In this document: positions 46,430 to 58,700 of the stretch, one piece after another
Position numbering within the stretch: the first letter of the stretch is position 1
Layout of the letters: each line of letters opens with the position of its first letter
Origin: Utricularia gibba
Lineage: Eukaryota > Streptophyta > Magnoliopsida > Lamiales > Lentibulariaceae
Assembly (NCBI GenBank): GCA_002189035.1
Contig: NEEC01000009.1
Location: forward strand, 2,852,001-2,916,000
Length of the DNA: 64,000 nt
Reading direction: 5' to 3'
Program-made: the position numbers and the translations under genes
Notes under the pieces: generated by a model
Database searches by the model: none
Told to the model about the DNA's origin: nothing
What the model saw: only the letters and a program-made list of their open reading frames with translations

Positions 46430-46542
46430 GTCCTGACAGAAGAGAGTGAGCGCTCGCCGGGTGCAATTGGGTACCGAATGAAGGAGAATGTTGTGGTGCC
46501 TTTGCGTGTTTGCGTGCGCTCACTTCTCTTGCTGTCGGGCGG
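46430..46542 (+). ncRNA. MIR156: MIR156 precursor hairpin, copy 1
   Basis: The 5' arm carries TGACAGAAGAGAGTGAGCGC at 46434-46453. This is miR156 with GC instead of AC at the 3' end. The 3' arm GCGCTCACTTCTCTTGCTG (from 46516) pairs back with a small bulge, as in a miR156* arm. The loop between the arms is about 60 nt. miR156 silences SPL transcription factors and holds the juvenile phase. Plus strand is chosen because the mature sequence lies on the 5' arm, as in all MIR156 genes. Confidence 0.9.
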
Positions 46543-49042
46543 GTGATGACGTTCATTCATCTCTCTGATTTCCCTCACCTTCACTCTCTCGCTTCTCAGA
46601 TCTTGCTTCCCATATTTCTTGATTAATGAAAAGGTTGTAACTTGCACAGCAGCCGCCGCCGCACTGTCAAAGACGAGAGATTATTTTTAGGTTTCTGCCG
46701 CACGCAAAGAACACACTTTTCTGTACGATTGCCTAGAATGATTTCAGCCCCTTCCCTTCCTTTAATTCTTCTTCTGTTTATCCTTTCGTTATTCTTTTTC
46801 TCTAATATAGCTACAGCAAGTAGCAAGTAACCTGTTTTAGCCCCCTGAGGAGATGATTCCCTTCGGCTGAGAAGACGATCTTCGCTTTTATTTCACTTTT
46901 TAACCATCCATTAGTGCCTCTTTTCTGTATCCACTTACCTTTAGAAGCATGATTTGAAATTTTTTTTTTGTTGAGTGGGTTGAATTCGCCTTAGGATATG
47001 AGTAAAAATAGCTGTGATTATGAGAAATAATGAGCCCGTAGACGATGGTTATGAGGTTTTTATGCTACGGTAACTTATATTGTGATGATCTGGATGCCAA
47101 GCTTAGGTTTATTTGATGAATCTTCTTTCGTTGGAGAGTTGAGGTATCAATTGTATTGTTTGTGCAGAAGCAGTCGATGTGGATTTCTTTACCCGTGTTG
47201 TAATATACTGTGGCATATTATGGGAGTTAGATATTGGTCTAATGTAAGAGCCACACGTGTGAAGTTTATGGTAAGAACAACCTCCACTGTGTCCATTGCT
47301 GTAGAGCTTTGCAGCGGCTCCGTGTGTGGAGGCCTCCCTTGCTGATTGTCTTTCATTAGCCACTTTCTCCAGGTAGTGCCTTTTAACTTGGAGCTTTCAT
47401 GTTGAATTCCTTGGAATATGCGGCAACTGTTTTGATTTCACCATGGCAGTGTCCTATTGTGCTGTGAACATGAAAGCTTACCAAAAGAATGGCTTGCATC
47501 GCAATCTCCTTCTTGAATGCAGAGTGAAGCTTTCAACAAAAAGAAGGGTTCAAGCTTTGACTGAACCTCAGCTCTTCTCCATTCCCATCACCTAATAGTT
47601 GATTCATCGACCACAGGAAGCAGCTACCAAGTTACAGTTTCCATGCAGGATGCCGGTCGCCACAGTGGCCATGTGCTTGCAACATCTCGATTTGTTCTGT
47701 TGTATCCTGAAGAAGAACTGGAAGATTATGTTAGTTTAACAGTCTCTCTGATGCCTCTTGCAAGACAAATGGCGTTTTTACCACTTTCTGTACATGCAGC
47801 GTTTACTGGCAGCAAAAACACCATGCCCCTTTCTCCACGGCCATGATTTACTCCAGGAACATCCCTGCGTGAATCCCAGGCTCCAGAACCAGTAGGGCTA
47901 CTGCACACAAGCCTAATCCTTATGCCTTCAGGACGCTCTTTCTTTCTGTTCAGTCACTTCATGGTGTACTTTGAATTGCAGATCACGTCCAGTGGGCCAG
48001 ATTTGGGTCACCAGTGGAGGGTTTGCCGACCCTTGGCCCAAGAACCCAGTACTGGCGGCCCGATCTCCGTACCCTGCCTCAAAACACGTTTTCTAAATAC
48101 AAATATATTTAAATTATATTAATAATATAACATATAACTTATAAATTTATAAAATATGCCATTTACTTATATAAATCGATCATATTAAAAATACAAATCA
48201 ATACTATAAGAATTATTCTTAATTCTTATAAACATATATGAGTTGTAATACTTGAAAATAGTTTGGGTTTAATTTCTTTGAATTTTTATTTTCATTGGAG
48301 CAACGGAATCCGACGCAAATATTCTTCAAGGCATGTGAACTAAAGACCGCCACGTGGGCACTAATTTGTAGTACACAAATATATTCGGAAAATAGAAAAT
48401 CAGAAAAAGCGTGTTACTCTTAAAACTGCGATTAAACTTTCTTGAGAATGGCGTGTTTGACTCGCAAGCATTTTCTTTTTCTGATTTTAAATATTAAACA
48501 AAAAGGCTGACAACAATTTAAACCGGAAATGACGTTTGACAAGACAACCCCCACGGTTGTCGGCAACGTGGGCCCCCTTCAAATATTATCAACCCATTTG
48601 CTTCTTTTTTTTTGTTTAAATTCCTTTGGATTAGAATTTTGACTTGGTCCAATCGTTTCTTAATTATTTTGACGTCATAAAAATATTCTCTAAAACAACA
48701 CTATAAAAAATAAATTCTTTTTTAAATACCAAAAATAATAATTTATTTCCCAAAATATTAGTAGATACCTACCCCGTGCATTATTTAAAATATGTTCTAT
48801 TTTTGTTTCCACGCTATTGTACTTTTGTTCGACGTCCTTCAACCCAAGTCTATAGTGAAGATTGTAACGGTGTAGTATGTGAAATGACAATTAAACCCTT
48901 CTCTCGAATCGATTTAAACTGTAATTTATCTAAATATTTCGGAAGTATTTTAATGAAAATTATCTCAATTTGTAATGGTTTCACCGTGATATTTTTTAAA
49001 ATAAAATGGATAAAAAAGCGCACCCTCAAATAAAATAAAAGA

Positions 49043-49166
49043 GGGTATTTGTAAATTAATTTTAAAATTAAGGGTATTTGTAAATTAATTTTAAAACTAA
49101 GGGTATTTGCGTCAGATCAAGTTGGACAGATAGGAGTTGTAAATTAATTAATTTTAAAATTAAGGG
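49043..49166. repeat. 29-bp AT-rich tandem repeat and related copy
   Basis: The unit GGGTATTTGTAAATTAATTT followed by TAAAATTAA starts at 49043, 49072 and (truncated) 49101. A related copy of the second half recurs at 49138-49166 after a 28-bp unrelated insert. Confidence 0.75.
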
Positions 49167-50643
49167 TGTGGGCGTTCCCACCGTATCATGTCCGCACCTC
49201 CATCGACAGTTGATGATACCAAATAATTACTATTTACAAATTATTATCAATAAAATTAAATAAATAAATTTAAAACATGATGACGACATTCGTGTCCTAT
49301 CGAGACAGCTTAGTTAGAACGTACGTCCAATAACAAATTTAACATCTATTCAATAATAATAAATACTTTATGATATAAATAGATATTTTTAATTTTAATT
49401 TATTTATGATTCGCCACCTCCGACATTTCTCTATTTAGATTATGATACGACATGAGTCAAGGAAACGACCACGTAAGTAAAAGTCGGACAATGTAGTAAT
49501 TATGTTTTTATTATTTAATTATATAATATATTTATAATATATCTATTTTCTGTTAAAAAAAAAAACTTTACTATATCCTTTTCTTTTTAAAATGTATTTT
49601 TCTCAAATTTTATCATATCCTCTTCTTTTTTTTTCTTTTGAATAGCGGTTTTTGTTTTTTTATTTTTATTCACCGCTTTTAAAAATTATAAATCTATTTT
49701 TCAATTACTAAAATGCTATTTAATCATCTACCCAGGCAACAAACTACTACTTTGATGCCTCTAACGAAACACAAATGTTGTCACGTACAGCATATTGTCA
49801 AATGAGAATTTGAACATTTCAATGTACTACAAATTTTGAACGTATATCAATCGATTCATGGAAGCAATTGATCTAAATACGACCACATTCATAGTGTGTT
49901 TGGTTATTACATTCAAATATACAGTGATGATATCTTTATGGATGGAGGATGAAACGTTTCTAAATAGAAGATTTATTCTAATCTTGCATAAACTTATTTT
50001 CACTGTTATGGAGAATGTAAAACCGTAAAAGTTAGATTGGCAAAACGAACAATATTGTATATTAATAACATGATACAATATTAAATAAGCAATGGGTGGA
50101 GTTTGGAGTTACATATCCTAAATTTTCGGGATATCAAATCTAATATCACTTAACACACTTGATATTATGATATATTTATTAAAACACGTTAGCATCATCC
50201 ATGAGCTGGATGCTACGTATTGAAGATGCGCATCACCGGTCCTATGTGCATACAGCCTCTTCAATTGTAAAAAGCTATTTTTTATGGAAATATAATAAGA
50301 ATTGAAAAAATCAATTTTGATTTTAATTTTAATTTTTTTTGGGTGCGCACTGTTGAGGGTTGATAAGACATGTCGAATGTCAGTAGAAGAACTTCAAATC
50401 ATTTGACTGACTGTCAGTTATGTCCGTCAACCGCACTTATTTCCTTCTCTTCTTTTCATACCCCCAAATCTTTTACATTATTTCACTCTCACTCACTCCA
50501 GGCAGTAAATTATATGTAATAATTGTTTTTTTATTTATTTCCAGGCAGTGAAAATAGGGTTTAGTTATGTGGTAAAAAAATGGGGTAAATAGGGTTGGGG
50601 TGAGAATGGGTCCAAAAAAGAGATAAGATAAGGTTGTTTGGGG

Positions 50644-50650
50644 TATAAAA
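50644..50650 (+). promoter_or_regulatory. Probable TATA box of BOP gene
   Basis: TATAAAA 156 bp before the BOP start codon. The position suits a 5' UTR of about 120 bp. Confidence 0.4.
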
Positions 50651-50799
50651 TAAAGATGGTAAATTAGTTGTGTACAGGAATGAATGATATTTATTTTGAA
50701 TATAAAAAAAATAATACTAAAAGGAAAAGGAAAATTACAAGGGAGGGAGCGACAGTGCAATCCATCGCCCTTCCCCTTTTTCATCCTGGAAACCGAAGC

Positions 50800-52490
50800 A
50801 TGAACAATGAGGAATCCCTCAGATCTCTCTCCTTTGATTATCTCAATCTTCTAATCAACGGTCAGGCCTACAGCGATGTGACCTTCGGCGTCGAGGGCCG
50901 CGTCGTTCACGCCCACCGCTGTATCCTCGCCGCCCGTAGTCCCTTCTTCCGGAAATTCTTTGCCGCCGGGGAGCAATCCTACACCGCCGCCGCCGCGCAG
51001 GTGGTGGTCCCGTTGAATTCCGTCAGCTACGAGGTGTTTATGCTGATGCTCCAGTTTTTGTACAGCGGCCAGGTTTGTATCGTTCCCCAGAAACACGAAC
51101 CTAGGCCTGACTGCAGCGTGCGTGGGTGTTGGCACACGCATTGCTCCTCCGCTGTAGATCTCGCCGTACAAACCCTAGCAGCCGCTAGATCCTTCGGGGT
51201 GGAACAGCTTGCTTTGCTCACTCAGGTTCTGTGTTTCTTCCTTGCTTACACTTCCCCCCTCGTTAATTGCTTTTCACAGAGAAAAGTGATTTGATGAACT
51301 AGTGTTCCGTCTGTGCTTCCTTTCCTAGAATCTTCTTCCTTATCATTAGATTTTTGTTTAAGTCTGCACAAAACCAGATTGAAACCCCTAAACGCCTTGA
51401 AGTGGCTAGGTTTTTTTGGCTTGGAAGTTTCCTATTTTGGATTCTTTCTGTGCAAGTCTAATCAGCTTACATGGTGTTGGCAGAAGCAATTGGCGATCAT
51501 GGTTGAGAAAGCTTCCATTGAAGATGTTATGAAGGTTCTGATAGCCTCAAGGAAGCACGAAATGCAGCAACTGTTGAATACTTGTTCGCAGCTTGTTGCC
51601 AGATCAGGCCTCCCGCCGGAGATGCTGGCCAAGCATCTTCCTGTGGAGCTGGTGGCCAGAATCGTAGAGCTTCGAATCCAGGTTGTTGCAAAAAATATAT
51701 ATAGCAGCACGTACCAGATAGTTATTTGAATATGTGCGTATTGAATAACAATTTGACTGTTGCTGCTTTGAGGTAGGCTTCAGTTTCCTGCCAGCAACTC
51801 CTAGGCCCACATTCGACGGGAGAAATGGACCAGAAAATCCGGCGGATGCGGAGCGCGCTCGACGCCTCCGACGTGGAGCTTATAAAGCTGATGGTTATGG
51901 AGGGGTTGAATCTAAATGAAGCATTGGCTCTGCACTACGCCGTTGAGAATTGCAGCAGAGAAGTAGTAAAGGCTCTACTGGAGCTCGGCGCTGCGGATGT
52001 TAACTACCCCGCCGGGCCGGCGGGGAAAACCCCACTCCATTTGGCGGCAGAGATGGTGTCGCCGGAGATCGTGTCCGTGCTTCTCGACCACCACGCGGAT
52101 CCGAACAGCAGAACCGTCGATGGAGTGACACCGATGGACGTTCTCCGAACCCTAACCTCCGACTTTCTCTTCAAAGGAGCGATCCCAGGGTTAGCGCACA
52201 TCGAACCCAACAAGCTCAGGCTTTGCCACGAGCTTGTGCAGTCCGCGGTGGATGTGATAGCAAGGGAAGACGCAAATGCTGCCGCTGCCGCTGCCGCAGC
52301 CGCCACCGGTGATCACGGGAGAGAGTCGAGTTCCGGCGATGGTGGACCAAACGCCGTGTTCTTAAATCTGGTAACCGGGAAAACAGGTGACTCCGAGCCG
52401 AGCAGCAGCAGGCGACGTCGAAGGGATGCTGCCAACCGCCGGGGATCTTCTTCTTCCTCTTCCACTTCGTCCATGTACCACCATTTTTAA
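50800..52490 (+). CDS. BOP2: BLADE-ON-PETIOLE (NPR5/NPR6-type) BTB-ankyrin transcriptional co-regulator
   Basis: BOP proteins pair with TGA bZIP factors in boundary regions and control leaf base, petiole, abscission zones and inflorescence form. They also act as CUL3 adaptors. Exons: 50800-51225, 51484-51681, 51777-52490. The start is MNNEESLRSLSFDYLNLLIN. The BTB/POZ includes YSDVTFGVEGRVVHAHRCIL and AARSPFFRKFF. The C2HC-type knuckle is CSVRGCWHTHC. The NPR-like helix is KQLAIMVEKASIEDVMKVLI. Ankyrin repeats: KIRRMRSALDASDVELIKLM, LHYAVENCSREVVKALLELG and GKTPLHLAAEMVSPEIVSVL, then TLTSDFLFKGAIPGLAHIEP. The end, SSMYHHF, is typical. The second intron (51682-51776, 95 bp) is inferred from frame; Arabidopsis BOP genes, as I recall, have only the first. 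BOP1 versus BOP2 cannot be decided. Confidence 0.94.
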
Positions 52491-54019
52491 CTGAACTCTC
52501 CTAATAATAATAATCTGGACAACCCCTTCTTCATGCGCCATCAATGCAGACGGCTGCCTTAAAACCAGGTGCCAAAATGCTTTTCAAAGAAACCCCTCGA
52601 ACTCCTCCTCCTCCTCCTACCTCTGGAATCCAAACAATCAACAACAACAGCAAAAACGAAGATCCAGTCTCACAGCTCTCTGAAAACCAGCAAAGTTTTG
52701 CATGAGAAGGGCGACGAGATTCCACTCACCGCCGGCTATTACAATATCACACGGCTTCTGAGTTTGTCGGTTTTGTGTTCCATGATGCTTTTCCTTGACC
52801 TCACACCCCACTACAGTGGACACGGGAAACCGTTTTCTGACATGAACAACAAAGTTCCAGTCCCAGGGCTCATCTATTTTCTTTTCGTACCCCACGGTTT
52901 TTCAATAATTTTAAATGCCCCCAACCCGCCCCAAACCCAACCTATAAATATATTCTATTGCATGTACAGAATTGGCATGAAACGTTGTCGTTTCCCTGCC
53001 CTACTTTCGCCTTTATGTGTATTGCAGTACAGTGTGCTATTAACAAAGATTATACAAATAGGGGATATAACGTAAAATAATTTGATTAATTATATATTTA
53101 AATCATTTATTATTGGATTGGATCGAATAGATTTTCTAAAATATTAAAAAAATGAAATTGTGGGGTTTAGAAAATGCTTTATAAATATATTTTATATATA
53201 ATATGTTTTATGATTAATATCAGTAAAATTAAACGACTTAAATCAGAAAATGAATAAAAATTATTTTTAAAATATCGAACTCTAAATAATATACTAATGT
53301 GGGCTTTTTGGACCGGCCCAATATCCATCTTTTCTGGAGGCCGTCTTTCTGCTGGGTGATTTGAAAACCCAAAACGCAGAGTGGAGAAGCTTCTTCTCGT
53401 GTACAGACGGCCCTGCGGCAGAATTGCTGCCGGAATGAACCTTGCCGGTGTGCCTTGGCGTCGAAGGCGAATTGGAAAAGAAAAGGGGCCCGATTAATAC
53501 ACGAAAATGGGGCATTCTCCATTTGATCGTTCACCCTAACTAAGGATTTCATGTCTGATGAATGGGATCCCGATGTTGGCAATCGTAGCACCTTCAGATG
53601 CTGATCTGGGGTTTGCATTGGATTATCCGCAAACCCTCGCTCATCGTTGCAGTCGACAAATATGCTCATTTAGTTTGATGATTGGATTGTAGCAAAACCC
53701 TTGGATTCACATCCGATGATGTCCAATCGTTGTCATGGGTTTCCTTTCGAGTATGGAAATTAGATACACTTATCGCGGTCTACGGGCCCTACTACCAAGG
53801 CGCCATAACTGTGGCCATCAGACATCTACGGACCACTAGCTTTATTTAGCGGTGGAAATGGCCGAAGCCGTACACCAGGAAGAATCAAAAGGTACTGTTC
53901 CCAGATCTGCTGCTGCACCAGCCCACAAGCAAAACCCTAGTTTTTGAAAACCAAGTTCGGTTTTTTCAGATCTGGGGGTGTTTTTTTTCCCCTTTGGATC
54001 GGAGCGGGGTGAAAAAGGA
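52491..54019. other. Intergenic between BOP and MIR156 copy 2
   Basis: 52491-53080 is likely BOP 3' UTR and spacer. 53080-53290 is AT-rich. 53290-53690 is GC-balanced with ORFs on the minus strand that match nothing known to me. 53857 starts a short ORF (MAEAVHQEESKG) ending in a possible splice donor, perhaps a leader exon of the miRNA transcript. Confidence 0.4.
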
Positions 54020-54104
54020 GTCTGACAGAAGAGAGTGAGCGCTCGCCGGCGAATGAAACGGGTTCCTTCGCATTCGCGTGCGCTCGCTTATCTTGCTGTC
54101 AGGT
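54020..54104 (+). ncRNA. MIR156: MIR156 precursor hairpin, copy 2
   Basis: Mature-arm TGACAGAAGAGAGTGAGCGC at 54023-54042. Star arm GCGCTCGCTTATCTTGCTG starts near 54080, with bulges. Compact stem of about 85 nt; the upper stem GCTCGCCGGCGAATGAA is shared with copy 3, so copies 2 and 3 look like a local duplication. Confidence 0.92.
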
Positions 54105-55645
54105 TTTAGTTTGCATCTTGTTCCTGTGATTCGGCTCCCCTCTCTGCCCTTTTTAATTTTTTCTCGTAGCTTCCGTGGCCTCTGGAAAGCGTGGATGAAA
54201 TCTGTGGCAGTAAAGTGGAGAAAGCAAGATCCTTCGCTTCCTGTCACACGCCAAGGGTATGTTGGAGGGCGAATAGGGTGAGTCATTTTCACCATTCTGC
54301 TGCTGTGTTTACTCGTTCTTTTTTTATGCAATATTTTGGGATGCCGATGCACCAATGGGGGGAGCACCAGAGCCTCCGCTGTCATCCAATGAAGACAAAC
54401 CAGCTCTAGGGTCTTGCGGTAAACTCTTGCACTATTCTCAGTCTCTTTCTATTCCTCCACACAAGGGCTAGATTGTGTGCCCCATTTGCCATGCTTAGGG
54501 TGACTATGCGTCTTTAATCAACAGTAGAGTCGTTCTTAACATCAGTCAAATCCATCAGAGTCATTCCACGCAAGGGCTAGCTCAGATGACAGTTGCAGGA
54601 ATGGCCTTTGCGGCGAAGGGGAAGACAGACATCATCACACTAACCATTTCCAAAAAGCCCTATGTATGAAATCAGAACACATGAATGCTAACTTCCAGCA
54701 TGGCATTTGCACCTGAACTCCGAAAGAACCTTCTTTTTTTCAGAACTAATTGAAACTACCAAGACCATGCTTGGGTAAAAAGAAAAACAAAGTGTGCCCC
54801 TTCAATGATGCATTCCTCCCATGGCTTCTTTTTCTTTCTTCCTTCACAGCTGCGCTTGTCTGGTTTTCAAATCCAATGTCTTTAAATCCCACAAACAACC
54901 ATAGCTTGTGATTCCATTCAAAGTACAAGCAAGCATTGATTCATTCATTCCTTGTTGTGTTCCCCCCGTTCTCAAGGACTCATGATATAAAAGCAATGGC
55001 CCTGATTCCTGATCACGCCGGGACTCTCAGAAGATTAGCACACAAGCTTATACCATCCTTAAAGTGCCCCGCCGTACGTTCCTGAGATGTCGGAATAAAT
55101 TCCCCAGACAAGCCTTTGCCCCATTGTCACTTCCTTTGTGCTTTAAATCGCCGCAGCACTTAACACTTCTTCATATAACTGTATGAGATAAATAGCTTTC
55201 AAAAACACCCTATTTTTCAAAAGTTTTTTTTAAAAAATAAAATAAGCAAAAGTAAAAAAAAAAAAAAACGAAAAATAAATCAATAAATAATAAAAATAAA
55301 GATTTGGTTGGATATTTGAATTTCCCATCCCGAGATCTTTGGGTCGTGGAGGACCCTAATTGGGTCGCTCCCTGTTTTGGACGGCCACTTCATCCCTTCG
55401 GCACAGCCTGATGCCCTCCCCCCGCCCCGACGATAAAGCTGAAGGTTAGGGTTTCGGGCAGTAAATAAAGCTGGAGACGATGAATGCAGCGCCGCACCCA
55501 AATCCTGACCTAATCCCTCGCCCTCCCACTCCGCCATGGAGGAGTGGATGGGCAAACCAATGCCATTCAGCAAGCCCTAGTTTAATGTTTCTGTCTCGCC
55601 GGTGAAGTGTTTGTCTCAGGGATCGGAGAAGGGGAACAGCAGCGA
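54105..55645. other. Intergenic between MIR156 copies 2 and 3
   Basis: Probably transcribed as part of a miR156 primary transcript. It has no recognisable coding sequence. A poly-A run sits at 55255-55270. Confidence 0.4.
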
Positions 55646-55734
55646 ATCTGACAGAAGAGAGTGAGCGCCCGCCGGCAAATGAACAACCCTGAGTACATTT
55701 GCATCCGCAGGCGCTCACTCATCTTGCTGCCAGG
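55646..55734 (+). ncRNA. MIR156: MIR156 precursor hairpin, copy 3
   Basis: Mature-arm TGACAGAAGAGAGTGAGCGC at 55649-55668. Star arm GCGCTCACTCATCTTGCTG from 55711. Same GC 3' end as copies 1 and 2. The loop differs from copy 2 (GAACAACCCTGAGTACATTT region). Confidence 0.92.
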
Positions 55735-58700
55735 TTCTTTTTCTTCTTCATGACACTGTTTCCCCCTCCAGGTTCCTTTTCTTTTTTTTTTTTTTTTTTT
55801 TTCTAATCTTCATCCTGTAGTGTTGCCCTCGATGGGCAAAACGCGACGATGATTTGCTATCTGTCAAACCTCCTTAGCTACCCTTTTGAGATGAGATAAC
55901 ATGGAGCTCAGTCGTTTTCAGTCCCTTTGTGGATCCCTCTTTCTGCTCTGCATTGAATTGGATATGCTGTTGGGGGATTGTCTCCAATAGAATTAGGGTT
56001 TAGGCATGATCATTATATGGAAGATTAGGTCATGTTGGATATGCTTATTTATTCCTTGAACACAACATATGGTCTTTTCATTTTACATTATATTTAAATG
56101 TCATTTGATATCAATAAAATGGAATTTCAGAAAAAAAAAACGAATAGTAAAGTTAATTTCGTATTTTTAATCATGAAATTAGTTAAATGTATTAAGTACA
56201 TGAAATTATATTTCACCATAAATTTATTAATAAGTAAATAAGAAAATTGTATTGTCAAGTGATGTAAGTTTTATTAATTGAGAAAGATTTATTTTTATTC
56301 CATTTTAAATAAATATTTATAAAACTTGTATATAAAACATTTTCTCAATTTTAATCGTATAAGTTATATTTATTGTATATAAATAATTATATATCTAATC
56401 TTGAATATTCTTTTTTATTTTTATTTAAATGAAAAAAAAACCCATTAGTTTATGTGTGCAGAATAAATAAGTTAATTATTAAATTAAAAGAGAGAGTGCG
56501 TCTTTTAATATTTAATATTATGAATTTATTTTTGGATGAAGACGACGGCGAAGGGAGTTTCGATGGGAGCAAATTGGGTCTGGCTTTTGCAGGAGGGAGT
56601 ACTTGCGGTTCACAGTCGCACGGTGCGGCAACTACACTTCTGAGATGCCAATTCGCTCGGAGGGGACGTCAGTTTTAGGGTTTGGGTCTATGGTCCTTAC
56701 GCGCCTCACCTCGATTGGATGCTTTCCGTTATTGGGGTTGCTCACTGCGGCTTCGTTGTTTTTTTCGTCGGAATTTCTGCGCCGAGGCCGTCAATTTAAA
56801 TGGTTCTACTTGGAAGGGAACCAATGAATTCGATTTTTGAAGACTGCGTTCCAACTTTATCATGCGTCTGGGGTCGTATCTGCAGCCGGAAGGTTACACA
56901 AAATTGGTACCCTATTTTGCTGGGTATTTTTTTAAAAAAAAAAATATGCTTGAGATTTTGTATTGTAGAAGGGGGGCGAGGGATTTCCTTTTGTTAATTA
57001 TTTGGAAACCTGCAAGAAACAATGGTGTGTTCATTTCCTGAACAGTTATTTGATTTTCTGCGGAAATGAAAGAACTTTTCATTTTTTTAGTATGGATGAG
57101 TTTTTCATCTCATTTGAATCAGTTATCACTTTTCCGCTGATTGAAAACTTGGCCTTTGTGCGTTCACTCACGAGTTTATAATACACTTCTTGTCTTCTAC
57201 ATTCATGTACTTCAGCTCGTGTTAGGAAGTTTGCCGTTGATAAACAGAATGCCATGCTGAGCATTATTGAAGGAGAAACGTTCCTCTGGAGATCTTAGGT
57301 ACATCGGTTGTGCCTGTGACTGAGGAGGCAGCAGCAATGCAAATATTTGTCATATTTCTAGCACTTCAGAGGAACTTACTGTTATTATTAGATATATCCT
57401 GGAATTTGAATTCCTCCAATGCAGTCATCTTGATGGTAGCCATCTGCAACCGAAATGAAGTCTTGAAGTTAACCTACAGCTCTGGGGTTTAGTTTTATAT
57501 AGCGGCGAACGAGTGACATTGAGATGATCACACACTGGCTTACCGCTTACCTAACGCTGTTTGAATATGCACCCCATTCTGATACTAGTGCAGTTCTGGT
57601 GAAATGAGACCGGTGTCCAGGTTCCAGGTTGGTGCTTTACAGAATCCCCATTCTTCATCACATAACGATTTTTGCATCTTGTATGGATTACATTTAACAC
57701 TTCCGTTGCTTAACTCTTGTATATCCTGTTGAACTCTCCAGATTCAAGATCACATCTGGAGTCTTTCTTCCAGCATTTATTCGATTCATAAAGAAGAAAG
57801 CGTTGCTTTGTTCTGTGCCACTTTATGCAGACTTCCTTTGCGGTGGCTGGTCAACCCGCCACATGGAGCAAACTGCAGCAACTTGGAAGTGTACTACTGT
57901 ACTTGATTCCTCACAGTAGTACTATGCACGATTACTATTTGGAAGGGTACAGTTATTATTTTCGCACTGAATGATAATATTATGTGATTCTGAATTCTAG
58001 AGTATAATTGTATCAAAATATTACAATAACGAATTTTAGTTCCTTTTTCTAAGGTGATGGGTCAACATACTAACCAGAACCTGGCTAAGCCCTTACCAAG
58101 AAGAAAGCATTTTGGAAGGAGAGCAGCCTAGGCCAGGAGTACAAATACAGGGGAGAGGCTTCTCTGGACCATTCAGAAAAGTGGCCACCCTCACTTTCTG
58201 TTTGGAGACTGACTGCTCACGGGCGATTTATTTCAATCGGGTCCTGAAGGCAACATGCCACCAACAAGCAGGACGCATTGGACATGAGCCATGTAAAATG
58301 GGTGTGCTGTTTGTCTTTACATTATACACTGCACCGCTTGGTGCTACGCTGCAGCACACGTAGGATGATGATATTACCAGCATGAGGGAATTCCAGCTTA
58401 GTACTCTTCGGTAAGACGGCCATGCACACTGACCCTGCAGTGTTAATTCTTAGGTAAAGAGAGATACAGCCACCAGAAGAAGATGTGTGGGAATCATGCG
58501 TCCGCCCATCAAGAGATGAAGATGTGGGTGCTCCTCCAATTGCCTACGACCAAATTCTATGTAGCAGCTAATTGAGGAAAGATAACATGTATACTCAAAA
58601 AGATGTGTTTTCTGCAACCCAGAGCTCAAAGCACACATTCACTACCAAAATGAAACTCGTGTTGTAATGGAATCAGATGTGCCAGTGAGATCAAAGAACA

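Larger units (their letters stand above)
46543..50799. other. 4.3-kb gene-poor region between MIR156 copy 1 and BOP
   Basis: 46543-48080 probably contains the rest of the pri-miR156 transcript; its ORFs are short and without recognisable domains. 48100-50600 is AT-rich with a 29-bp tandem repeat at 49043. The BOP promoter lies from about 50400. No protein gene or tRNA is recognised. Confidence 0.4.

Noticed and set aside
53238-53669. Minus-strand ORF of 143 codons between BOP and MIR156 copy 2
   Set aside because: No recognisable domain, no clear splice context, and typical of chance ORFs in GC-balanced spacer.
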